Origin: Clostridia bacterium
GTDB taxonomy: Bacteria > Bacillota > Clostridia > SK-Y3 > JACMMQ01
DNA length: 8,357 bases
Direction of reading: 5' to 3'
Assembly: GCA_014378955.1 (NCBI GenBank)
Contig: JACMMQ010000063.1
Span: 1-8,357, forward strand
Within the stretch, counting starts at the first letter, position 1. Every line of letters starts with the position of its first letter. Positions 1-7,416 of this stretch are shown here, one piece after another. A program made the position numbers and the translations under genes. The notes under the pieces are model-generated. The model did no database searches and was not told where the DNA came from. It saw only the letters and a program-made list of their open reading frames with translations.

Positions 1-1016
1 TAAGAATTACAAAGGAATATCAAAAAAATCCAGAATTGGTACAAGTGACGCATAAGCAGCTCACCGTGCCAAGCATTGAGCAATATTATTTTGAAGTGCC
101 AAATGCTAAAAAAGCAGAGGTGTTAAGCCGTTTAATTGATTTACACAACCCTAAGCTGTCGTTGGTATTTTGTAACACCAAAAAGATGGTGGACGAATTG
201 GTCGGTCAACTGCAAAATCGTGGTTACACCGCAGATGGCTTGCATGGTGACATGACACAAGCACTCAGAACACGCACGATGGAAAAGTTTAAAAGTGGCA
301 GAATTGAAATCCTCGTTGCGACTGACGTTGCAGCAAGAGGGATTGACGTTGATGACATCGAAATCGTCTTTAACTATGACGTACCGCAGGATGAGGAATA
401 TTATGTACATCGTATCGGTCGTACAGGGCGTGCAGGAAAAGCGGGTGTTGCCTTTACCTTCGTGTCTGGTCGTAAACAAATATATGAATTGAGAGACATT
501 CAACGTTATACAAATTCAAAAATCACCTTGAAGGCAGTGCCTTCTTTAAGTGATGTTGAAGAAAATAAAACCAATAAGTTTGTACAGGATGTTTTAAATA
601 CCTTGAAAAATAGTGATTTAGAGCCTTATAACAAAATTGTTGACCAATTGCTTGAACAGGATTATTCATCCCTTGACATTGCTTGTGCATTGATTAAAAT
701 GTCCATGGGCAAGGACGATGTGGATATGCCAAAAGTTACAAATGATGATTTTGAAGATACTGGCGCAGAATCAGGCATGGTTCGATTGTTCATCAACATT
801 GGCAAAAGCCAAAAGGTTACACCTAGAGATGTTGTGGGTGCAATCGCAGGCGAAACAGGGCTTGCTGGCAAAATGATTGGGAGCATTAGCATTTATGATA
901 ATTATACCTTTGTTGAAGTGCCAAAGGAAAATGCAAGAGAAGTTATGAGCATTATGCAGGACGGTAAAATCAAGGGCAAGAAAATTAGCATTGAGCCTGC
1001 AAAAGCAAGAAGCTAA
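1..1016 (+). CDS. DEAD-box ATP-dependent RNA helicase, C-terminal part (5' end outside window)
   Basis: This is the C-terminal ~337 residues of an ATP-dependent RNA helicase that remodels RNA duplexes in ribosome assembly or mRNA turnover. The frame is open to the left edge (first full codon at base 3), and the residues before the first possible start (ITKEYQKNPE) fit the end of RecA domain 1 in this family, so the protein is cut by the window. RecA domain 2 shows motif IV (LVFCNT, ~160-180), motif V (ATDVAARGID, ~318-350) and motif VI (HRIGRTGRAG, 408-437). From about 777 to the stop there is a DbpA-type RRM-like RNA-binding domain (starts MVRLFINIG, ends IEPAKARS), as in DeaD/CsdA, YxiN and DbpA. 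Motifs I-III lie outside. The family is certain. Whether it is DeaD, CshA-like or a true DbpA specific for 23S rRNA helix 92 cannot be decided here, so no symbol is given. Confidence 0.95.
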   Translation, partial: RITKEYQKNPELVQVTHKQLTVPSIEQYYFEVPNAKKAEVLSRLIDLHNPKLSLVFCNTKKMVDELVGQLQNRGYTADGLHGDMTQALRTRTMEKFKSGRIEILVATDVAARGIDVDDIEIVFNYDVPQDEEYYVHRIGRTGRAGKAGVAFTFVSGRKQIYELRDIQRYTNSKITLKAVPSLSDVEENKTNKFVQDVLNTLKNSDLEPYNKIVDQLLEQDYSSLDIACALIKMSMGKDDVDMPKVTNDDFEDTGAESGMVRLFINIGKSQKVTPRDVVGAIAGETGLAGKMIGSISIYDNYTFVEVPKENAREVMSIMQDGKIKGKKISIEPAKARS

Positions 1017-1025
1017 AACAAACTT

Positions 1026-1054
1026 AAAATCCACCCTATCGGTGGATTTTTTTT
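1026..1054 (+). terminator. Rho-independent terminator of the helicase gene
   Basis: A perfect 10-bp stem (AAAATCCACC at 1026-1035 and GGTGGATTTT at 1041-1050) with a 5-nt loop (CTATC) is followed by a T-run that spans 1047-1054. It lies 9 nt after the helicase stop codon. The stem, loop and T-run are read directly. The A-run on the 5' side could pair with the T-run and might give some bidirectional function. Confidence 0.93.
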
Positions 1055-1081
1055 GCAATTAATGGAAAATTATGATATAAT
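1053..1081 (+). promoter_or_regulatory. sigma-A-type promoter for comEC-holA with extended -10
   Basis: The -35 candidate is TTGCAA (1053-1058, four of six consensus positions). After a 17-bp spacer comes TATAAT (1076-1081), preceded by TG (1073-1074), giving an extended -10, TGATATAAT. Transcription should begin near 1088, leaving a leader of about 165 nt before the comEC start. The -35 box overlaps the last T residues of the preceding terminator, so the two units are packed back to back. This is a housekeeping-type promoter; no ComK-like or sigma-H-like box was recognised. Confidence 0.8.
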
Positions 1082-1104
1082 GTGCCGTAATACATACGAA
1101 TTTT

Positions 1105-1236
1105 TACTAAGTCCAATTTAAAATGTTGTAAACGTTTTTTGAGGTGTGATGTCCCTCTCAATTGGTCGGTACGGTTGCATACGCAACCTATCGCACCTCA
1201 AAAAACACAACATGTGATTTTAAATTGTAATTAGTA
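1105..1236 (+). promoter_or_regulatory. long imperfect inverted repeat forming the comEC 5' leader
   Basis: The arms pair in order as 1105-1110/1231-1236 (6 bp), a small internal loop, 1114-1124/1217-1227 (11 bp), a 3' bulge, 1125-1129/1207-1211 (5 bp), a 5' bulge AAAC, and 1134-1150/1190-1206 (17 bp with one G-U). Inside is a 39-nt apical region that holds a 6-bp hairpin (GGTTGC 1173-1178 with GCAACC 1183-1188, loop ATAC). The element fills most of the transcribed leader and ends three bases before the SD, so an RNA role is plausible. It matches no riboswitch or T-box consensus I know. A non-autonomous mobile element (MITE-like) is the main alternative. The pairing is seen directly; any regulatory role is inferred. 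Confidence 0.65.
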
Positions 1237-1238
1237 TT

Positions 1239-1257
1239 AGAGGTGAATATTTGCTTG
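1239..1257 (+). promoter_or_regulatory. comEC Shine-Dalgarno and TTG start
   Basis: AGAGGTG (1239-1245) is the only good SD in front of comEC. It lies 9 nt before TTG at 1255. The in-frame GTG at 1243 is inside this SD and has no site of its own, so TTG 1255 is the better start. The core GAGGTG is repeated exactly at 1141-1146 in the leader, and its complement CACCTC lies between the two copies at 1194-1199. Confidence 0.7.
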
Positions 1258-3594
1258 AAACGGTACTTTGTGTGGCTAACACTATTTTATGCTATAGGTA
1301 TCGCTTGCACTTCATATATGCCCATGAACGGTCTTGCTTTGGGGCTGTGCGTGGTGATGGGGTGCTTGAGTGTTGTGCTTTTTTTTCGAAAGCTTCGCAC
1401 CTATGCTTTTGTGAGCGTTGGGCTAACAATCATGCTATTGGGCGCATTTTACACGCAGTGGTCAGCACAGCAAAACCGCCAATATTATGATTTTTTAGAC
1501 CGTACCGTCACCTTTGAGGGGCGTGTGATGACACCGCCAGTGATAGGCAAAAAAAGCACGGGCTTTATTTTTGCGGTTTCAAGGGTGGAGGGTCAACAAA
1601 AGCAATTTGAAATGCAAATTGCCATCAAGCATTATGAAAATTTAAAAACGCCGCTTCAATTTGGCGATCAATTGACCATACATAGTGTCATTATGCCGCC
1701 CATTGCCGCATTAAATAAAGAAAACTTTGACTATGGCACCTTTTTAAAAACCAAAGGGGTTTATTTAACCGCTATTATAAATGTCAGTGACTATGCTAAA
1801 ATAGGACAGATAATCAATCCATACTCGCCGTATGACTTGGCATTTATGGCACGTAATTATATCGCACGGTTGGCAGAGCGATATTTACAAGGTGATGCGG
1901 CTGACTTGTGCAAGGGCTTTTTAATTGGCGATACGTCCACCTTTTCCGAAAGCCTCACAAGCTTTTTAAAGCGGTGCGGACTGACACATTTGGTCGCAGT
2001 GTCTGGGTCACATGTGAGCTTCTTTATTGTTTGTTTTGCGATATTTTTCTCGAGGTTTACGCACCGCACAGGCGTCAAAAACACCTTGGGCATCTTTTGG
2101 ATTGTCTTTTTTATGCTCATTGCAGGTTGCTCCACCTCGGTGGTGCGTGCTGTAGCGATGGGCGTCATATTTTTAATTGCCGACATGACAAACCGTGAGC
2201 ATGACCCTTTGACATCCTTGTTTGTGGCGGCTTTTTGCATGTTGGCGTACCGACCAGCAATATTATATGATGTGGGTTTTCAGTTATCATCAGTTGCCAC
2301 GCTTTTTTTAATCGTATTCTTTCCGCTCCTACAGCACAAACTAACATTTTTACCACCCTTTATACGGTCGCTTTTAGGGATGACCATCATTGCACAAGTA
2401 GCCACTTTACCATTAACCCTTTACCATTTTCAGCATTACGCAGTCGTTGGGCTGTTAGCCAACATCATCATCGTGCCAGTTGCACCACTCATTATGCTTT
2501 TAGGCATCATATTTGCACTGCTAGGCAATTGGATGCCCATGCTTGCTGGCATAGTCGGTTTTTTGTTGCAAAGGCTAAACGATTTTGTGATTGTAGTGGC
2601 AAAATGGTTGTCGTCTATCCCGTGGGCATATGTGGCAGTACCTGCACCCAATGTGCTCGAAATACTATTATTTTGTGGCATGATGTGGCTATGCTATTGC
2701 TGGCTTCAAGGTGATTTAACCAAGCGTAACGCAATTATATACATCACGATTTTAAACTATCTATTGGTTTGGAACGTTGCGACGTATATTTTGCCACACA
2801 GAGACCTTTCGCTCACGTTTATCAATGTAGGGCAGGGCGATGCATCACTCATACAAACAGCCTCGCATCAAAATATTCTCATTGATGGTGGTGGCACACC
2901 GCTTGACGACTATGACCTTGGTGAAAATGTATTACTGCCATACCTGCTTCGCCATAAAATAACCACCCTTGACATAGCGATTGTTTCACATTATCATGAA
3001 GACCATGCCGAGGGCGTGCTGACGATGCTTAACAACCTAACCGTCAAACGGTTGATCTTACCGCCACTAGACCCCGATGCACCACTGTGTCAAAGGCTTG
3101 TGCAAGCTGCCAAAGCACATGAAATCCCCATCACATACCTAGCGGAGGGGCGTACATTGCCATTAACGAAGGATGTAACCTTGCAATCGCTCAAAACGGG
3201 CGGTGCAAGCGCAACGGATGACGAAAATGCACAGTGTTTGGTGTTGCGCTTACAATATGGTCAGGTGAGCTTTATGTTCACAGGGGATATATCCTCTGAA
3301 GTTGAGCATAAACTATTGGCACTACAACCAGCCTTTCATGTCAATGCTTTGAAGGTTGCACATCACGGCTCGGAATTTGCAACATCACAGGCATTTTTAC
3401 AGGCATTTACACCAGAAGTTGCCGCCATCTCCGTGGGACGCAATTCCTTTGGACACCCAAACAAGCAAACGCTGTCACGCCTACGAGAGAGTGGCGCAAG
3501 GGTATATCGCACCGACAAAAATGGTGCCATTACGGTGCATGCCAATCAACAGGACATTACACAAATTGCGCTGACGAAAGGATTGGTCCGATGA
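1255..3594 (+). CDS. comEC: ComEC/Rec2 DNA internalisation channel protein
   Basis: This polytopic membrane protein forms the channel through which one DNA strand enters the cytoplasm during natural transformation. At 779 aa from the TTG start it has the full three-part build. The N-terminal hydrophobic segments are followed by a soluble DUF4131/OB-like region (to about residue 190). The competence domain follows with its hallmark HLVAVSGSH (residues 245-253) and many membrane helices to about 510. The C-terminal metallo-beta-lactamase-like domain begins near FINVGQGD and has HYHEDH (579-584), FTGD (675-678) and HHGSE (from 703). All metal-ligand motifs are present, so the proposed nuclease that degrades the non-transported strand looks intact. 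comEA and comEB are not upstream; a helicase gene and a structured leader are. The stop overlaps the holA start. ComEC is widely retained in bacteria not known to be transformable, so competence itself is not proven. Confidence 0.95.
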   Translation: MKRYFVWLTLFYAIGIACTSYMPMNGLALGLCVVMGCLSVVLFFRKLRTYAFVSVGLTIMLLGAFYTQWSAQQNRQYYDFLDRTVTFEGRVMTPPVIGKKSTGFIFAVSRVEGQQKQFEMQIAIKHYENLKTPLQFGDQLTIHSVIMPPIAALNKENFDYGTFLKTKGVYLTAIINVSDYAKIGQIINPYSPYDLAFMARNYIARLAERYLQGDAADLCKGFLIGDTSTFSESLTSFLKRCGLTHLVAVSGSHVSFFIVCFAIFFSRFTHRTGVKNTLGIFWIVFFMLIAGCSTSVVRAVAMGVIFLIADMTNREHDPLTSLFVAAFCMLAYRPAILYDVGFQLSSVATLFLIVFFPLLQHKLTFLPPFIRSLLGMTIIAQVATLPLTLYHFQHYAVVGLLANIIIVPVAPLIMLLGIIFALLGNWMPMLAGIVGFLLQRLNDFVIVVAKWLSSIPWAYVAVPAPNVLEILLFCGMMWLCYCWLQGDLTKRNAIIYITILNYLLVWNVATYILPHRDLSLTFINVGQGDASLIQTASHQNILIDGGGTPLDDYDLGENVLLPYLLRHKITTLDIAIVSHYHEDHAEGVLTMLNNLTVKRLILPPLDPDAPLCQRLVQAAKAHEIPITYLAEGRTLPLTKDVTLQSLKTGGASATDDENAQCLVLRLQYGQVSFMFTGDISSEVEHKLLALQPAFHVNALKVAHHGSEFATSQAFLQAFTPEVAAISVGRNSFGHPNKQTLSRLRESGARVYRTDKNGAITVHANQQDITQIALTKGLVR

Positions 3595-4595
3595 ATTATA
3601 AAGAGTTAAATGCCCATATGAAGCTGAAAGAATTCGCAAATTTATATCTACTCATTGGGGAAGAGGCACAGCTACGAGAGCATTACGCCAAGCATTTGCC
3701 AGAGGCGATTTTACACGGACATTTGAATGATTTAAACTTTATGCTATTTGAAGGCAATGCGATGGACAAGTCGCAAATTGACGACTGGATCGAGTCCTTT
3801 CCAATGACAGGCGGTCAAAAGGTATTGCTCATCAAGGACAGTGGTATTTTCAAAGGGGCTAAAGCGGATGACAAAGCGTGGTGGGAAAAACGCATCGCCG
3901 ATTTGCCAGAATTTGTCGTGGTCATTTTCACAGAAAAAGAGGCGGATAAAAATGCAAAGAAGCTACTCGGTCAATTTGAAACAATTGGACAAGTGGTCGA
4001 GTTCCCTTATTTACAGCCAAGCGAGGTACTCAATTGGGTAGGAAAGCAGCTAAAAAAGGCGGATAAAAGCATGACCAAGGAAGACATTATGCGCTTTATT
4101 GAGCGTTGTCCAGAAGGATTAACGAACGTGAAAAATGAGCTTGACAAGCTAATCGCTTATTGCAAAAATCAACAATGGATTACGCAAAAAGAGGTTTTAA
4201 GCTTGGTGGAGGAAACGCTAGAGGGCAAGCTGTTTCAGCTGTTTGATTGCATCATGGAGCGAAAGCGTGAGCGTGCGGTATTGATCTTGCATGAGCTTAG
4301 ACAGCTTCGAGAATCGGAAACAAAGATTTTGATTTTGTTAGCACGCTATTTGGCGGACATGATGGAAATTAAGCAATTTGCGATCAAAGGACAAACGGAT
4401 GGTGCAAGCATCGCTAAAAAGCTAGGCAAAAAGGAATTTGCTGTAAAAAAGGGCTTGCGAAATGTAGGGCAATGGCAATTACAAAAGCTTTGTGACATGG
4501 TAGATGCCTGTGCCACATTAGACAACGCCTTTAAAAGCAAGAGCATGAACTATTGGGTAAATTTAGAAAGCTTTGTTATCAAATGGTCAACGTAA
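3591..4595 (+). CDS. holA: DNA polymerase III subunit delta (clamp loader)
   Basis: Delta is the clamp-loader 'wrench' that opens the beta sliding clamp with DnaX and delta-prime in the cytoplasm. The 334-aa length is normal for the family. The N-terminal part has the typical YLLIGEE segment (residues 19-25), which sits where a P-loop would be but lacks a Walker A lysine motif, as expected for delta. The AAA+ type domains I-II run to about residue 210. The helical collar domain follows, from GKLFQLFD to the end, with the terminal pattern LDNAFKSK...WVNLESFVIKW typical of HolA. ATG 3591 overlaps the comEC stop by 4 nt and has AAAGGA (3577-3582) at good spacing, so translation is probably coupled to comEC. 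The comEC-holA order is conserved in Bacillota. The rpsT gene that often lies nearby is not seen here. Confidence 0.92.
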   Translation: MNYKELNAHMKLKEFANLYLLIGEEAQLREHYAKHLPEAILHGHLNDLNFMLFEGNAMDKSQIDDWIESFPMTGGQKVLLIKDSGIFKGAKADDKAWWEKRIADLPEFVVVIFTEKEADKNAKKLLGQFETIGQVVEFPYLQPSEVLNWVGKQLKKADKSMTKEDIMRFIERCPEGLTNVKNELDKLIAYCKNQQWITQKEVLSLVEETLEGKLFQLFDCIMERKRERAVLILHELRQLRESETKILILLARYLADMMEIKQFAIKGQTDGASIAKKLGKKEFAVKKGLRNVGQWQLQKLCDMVDACATLDNAFKSKSMNYWVNLESFVIKWST

Positions 4596-4638
4596 TGTGG
4601 GATCAATTTGAATAATATAGTCTATTTAACAAATGCTA

Positions 4639-4647
4639 TGCTATAAT
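4639..4647 (+). promoter_or_regulatory. extended -10 promoter for the cation ATPase gene
   Basis: TGCTATAAT is a perfect extended -10 (TGnTATAAT) 35 nt before the ATPase start codon. No good -35 hexamer lies 16-18 bp upstream (the bases there read AGTCTA), which is tolerable for an extended -10 promoter. Transcription would begin near 4654. No terminator separates holA from this promoter, so read-through from comEC-holA is possible. Confidence 0.65.
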
Positions 4648-4681
4648 GTTAATAATTCATACAATATGAGGGGGAAATCCA

Positions 4682-7333
4682 ATGCAAAGCTGGCATATAA
4701 GTTCTGTTACAGAAGTTGAAAGCACCTTGACAACCTCTGCCGTGCGTGGTTTGACCATGGCTGAAGCAACCGAAAGACTAGCACAAAAAGGCTATAATGA
4801 GCTTTCACAAAAAAAGGGAAAATCATTGTGGCAAATGTTTTTGGCGCAAATGAATAGTTTTATGATATACATTTTGTTAGCCGCCGCCATTGTATCAGCC
4901 ATTACAAGCGTGCCTGCAATTAGGCATGGCGATTACACCGAGGCGTTTGATGCCATTATCATTTTAGTCATTATTTTGCTCAACGCAATATTGGGCGTGG
5001 TACAAGAAAGCAAGGCGGAGCAATCACTGAAAGCACTTCAAAACATGAGCGCCCCAAACGCAAAGGTCTTGCGGGACGGTGAAATGCATGTTATTCCTGC
5101 GCGTGAATTGGTGGTAGGCGATGTCGTGCTTTTAGAAACGGGCGATTTAATTCCTGCTGATTTGAGATTGGTTGAAGCGGTGAATTTACAAATACAGGAG
5201 TCAGCCTTGACGGGTGAATCTGTACCAGTTGAAAAATCAACCATTGCCCTTTCGGAAAAAGCACTACCGATTGGCGATAGAACCAATTTGGCATATGCAA
5301 GTAGCTTGATTACTTATGGTAGAGGGTTAGGCATCGTTGTTGGAACAGGTATGCACACACAAGTAGGCGAAATTGCCACCATGATACAGTCTGATAAGTC
5401 CACCGATACACCGCTCAAGCTACGCCTAGAGGAGCTTGGGAAGGTATTGGGGATCGGTGCATTGGCAATTTGTGCAATCATTTTTGTCATGGGAATTCTT
5501 TATGGCAAGCCAATAGTGGGCATGTTTATGACCGCTGTAAGCTTGGCTGTGGCGGCAATTCCAGAGGGCTTGCCAGCCATTGCAACCATTGTTTTGGCGT
5601 TAGGCGTACAAAGAATGGTCAAACGCAATGCCATTATTCGTACCCTGCCATCGGTTGAAACGCTAGGGGCGGCAACGGTTATTTGTTCTGATAAAACAGG
5701 CACCTTGACGCAAAATAAAATGACTGTGGAAAAGGTTGCAATGAGTGATAGGGTGGAGGATTATCCAACGGAAAAGGCGGAACCGCTTTTAACGCCGCTA
5801 CTACAAATCTGTATGCTGTGTAATGATGGTAAAATAAACGGGGATCATTTTATCGGTGACCCAACAGAAACAGCGTTGCTTGAGATGGGGAAAAAGGCTG
5901 GTTTTTCATTAACGGAGCTCACAAAAACCTATCCTCGTGTGGCAGAAATACCGTTTGATTCCGAACGTAAAAGGATGAGTACCGTTCATCAAGTTGAAAA
6001 TGGCTATGTCGTATATGTCAAGGGAGCAGTTGATTCATTATTGACAAAATGTACGGCGCTGCTTGTGGCAGGAAAAGTGCAACCGATGACCGATGAGGCG
6101 GTTGATGAAATACGTCGAAACAATGAATACATGGCGACCCAAGCAATGCGCGTGCTCGGGATGGCATACAAAGAGATAGACCATTTACCACAAGCACAAG
6201 TATTATCAACCATCGAAGAGGATATGATTTATGTCGGCATGGTTGGCATGATTGACCCACCACGTCCAGAGGCAAAGCAAGCAATCGCCACATGTAAAAC
6301 CGCAGGCATTAAGGCGGTGATGATTACCGGTGACCACAAAATAACCGCTATCGCCATCGCAAAGGAATTGGGACTCATTACAAATGATGATGAAGCCATT
6401 GAAGGTGTGCTGCTTGACGATATGGACGACCAACAGCTCATGGATCAGGTGAAAAACTATGCGGTATATGCACGTGTATCGCCAGCACACAAGGTGCGTA
6501 TTGTACAAGCGTGGCAAAAGCACGGCGATATTGTCGCTATGACGGGGGATGGTGTGAATGATGCGCCAGCACTCAAGCGTGCGGATATTGGTGCAGCAAT
6601 GGGCATTACGGGGACGGATGTTGCCAAACAGTCAGCAGACATGATTTTGATGGATGATAATTTTGCAACCATTGTCTCGGCAGTGGAAGAAGGGCGAAAG
6701 ATTTATGACAATATTCTCAAGGCGGTTTGTTTTCTTTTGGCATGTAATGTGGGTGAAATTATCACGCTGTTTATTGCAACCATGCTCAACTGGCAAGCAC
6801 CACTTTTGCCCATTCATATTTTGTGGGTTAATCTTGTAACCGATAGCTTGCCTGCGATTGCGCTTGGTCTTGACCGTGCTGAATCCAATATTATGCAACG
6901 AAAAGCAGTCAAGCAAACGAAGATTTTTTCAAATGGCATGATATGGCGTGTAGGCTACCAAGGGGCAATCATTGGTGCGTTGACGCTTGTTGCATTCATC
7001 GTTGGAAGTCAAGAAAGCTTGTCGGTCGGTCAAACGATGGCATTTTGTGTATTGGCATTTAGCCAGCTTGTGCATGCCTTCAATGTCCGTTCTAACAAGC
7101 ATTCAATATTTAAAAGTGGCTTGCTGAGCAACAAGGCATTGCTATTAGGATGTGCGGTTTCTGCAATACTCATGCTGATGGTGATCAATGTACCGTTATT
7201 AGCCACTGCTTTTCGTTTGGTAGCTTTGGATAATGTGCATTGGATGATGGTTGCTGGGTTTTCAATTGCACCACTAATGATCGTTGAATTGTTTAAGCTG
7301 TTTAAATGGAATATGATTTTAGATGCAAAATAA
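4682..7333 (+). CDS. P2-type calcium-transporting ATPase (SERCA/PMCA-like)
   Basis: This membrane pump of 883 aa uses ATP to export a divalent cation, most likely Ca2+. The order of parts is complete: N-terminal cation-ATPase domain (residues ~1-60), M1-M2, actuator domain with TGES (177-180), M4 with PEGLP (294-298), phosphorylation motif DKTGT with catalytic D337, nucleotide-binding KGA (K447), TGD (549-551), hinge GDGVNDAP (622-629), and M5-M10. SERCA cation ligands that can be placed by alignment are E295 in M4, N689 and E692 in M5, and N717, T720 and D721 in M6 (NLVTDSLP). The M8 acidic ligand (SERCA E908) appears to be Q795, as in PMCA-type pumps. GAGGGGG (4668-4674) lies 7 nt before ATG. 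It is related to B. subtilis YloB and Listeria LMCA1. A Mn2+ or mixed specificity cannot be excluded; Na+/K+ pumps are unlikely given the PEGLP motif and the lack of a beta subunit. Confidence 0.93.
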   Translation: MQSWHISSVTEVESTLTTSAVRGLTMAEATERLAQKGYNELSQKKGKSLWQMFLAQMNSFMIYILLAAAIVSAITSVPAIRHGDYTEAFDAIIILVIILLNAILGVVQESKAEQSLKALQNMSAPNAKVLRDGEMHVIPARELVVGDVVLLETGDLIPADLRLVEAVNLQIQESALTGESVPVEKSTIALSEKALPIGDRTNLAYASSLITYGRGLGIVVGTGMHTQVGEIATMIQSDKSTDTPLKLRLEELGKVLGIGALAICAIIFVMGILYGKPIVGMFMTAVSLAVAAIPEGLPAIATIVLALGVQRMVKRNAIIRTLPSVETLGAATVICSDKTGTLTQNKMTVEKVAMSDRVEDYPTEKAEPLLTPLLQICMLCNDGKINGDHFIGDPTETALLEMGKKAGFSLTELTKTYPRVAEIPFDSERKRMSTVHQVENGYVVYVKGAVDSLLTKCTALLVAGKVQPMTDEAVDEIRRNNEYMATQAMRVLGMAYKEIDHLPQAQVLSTIEEDMIYVGMVGMIDPPRPEAKQAIATCKTAGIKAVMITGDHKITAIAIAKELGLITNDDEAIEGVLLDDMDDQQLMDQVKNYAVYARVSPAHKVRIVQAWQKHGDIVAMTGDGVNDAPALKRADIGAAMGITGTDVAKQSADMILMDDNFATIVSAVEEGRKIYDNILKAVCFLLACNVGEIITLFIATMLNWQAPLLPIHILWVNLVTDSLPAIALGLDRAESNIMQRKAVKQTKIFSNGMIWRVGYQGAIIGALTLVAFIVGSQESLSVGQTMAFCVLAFSQLVHAFNVRSNKHSIFKSGLLSNKALLLGCAVSAILMLMVINVPLLATAFRLVALDNVHWMMVAGFSIAPLMIVELFKLFKWNMILDAK

Positions 7334-7396
7334 TGATAAAGCTATTTATCCCACGCTCCAAACAAATGGTGCGATACGCATGATAGAAATGTTTGA

Positions 7397-7416
7397 AGAG
7401 GAGAGCTGACAGGATG
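7397..7416 (+). promoter_or_regulatory. ribosome binding site that fixes the SprT-like start at ATG 7414
   Basis: AGAGGAGAG (7397-7405) lies 8 nt before ATG 7414. The in-frame TTG at 7393 sits just before and runs through this SD and has no SD of its own, so the longer 254-aa form is unlikely. Confidence 0.8.

Noticed and set aside
36..1016. TTG at 36 as the start of the helicase gene
   Set aside because: The frame is open to the window edge and the residues before it continue the family's sequence; a real start here would remove RecA domain 1.
1105..1236. Integron attC site, T-box or known riboswitch in the comEC leader
   Set aside because: No GTTRRRY/RYYYAAC core boxes, no T-box AGGGTGGNACCGCG motif, and no consensus of c-di-GMP, SAM, purine or cobalamin riboswitches was found by eye.
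1243..1257. GTG 1243 as the comEC start
   Set aside because: It lies inside the only SD; TTG 1255 has that SD at normal spacing.
1857..2240. Minus-strand ORF of 127 codons inside comEC, and similar minus-strand ORFs at 141-503 and 6206-6523
   Set aside because: They lie wholly opposite conserved coding sequence, resemble no family I know, and show no SD worth noting; they are shadows.
4596..4638. Terminator between holA and the ATPase gene
   Set aside because: No GC-rich stem or T-run is visible in this short gap.
7335..7350. Hairpin GATAAA/TTTATC after the ATPase stop as a terminator
   Set aside because: Only six A/T-rich pairs and no following T-run.
7393..7416. TTG 7393 as the SprT-like start
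   Set aside because: The strong AGAGGAGAG lies after it and is correctly spaced for ATG 7414.
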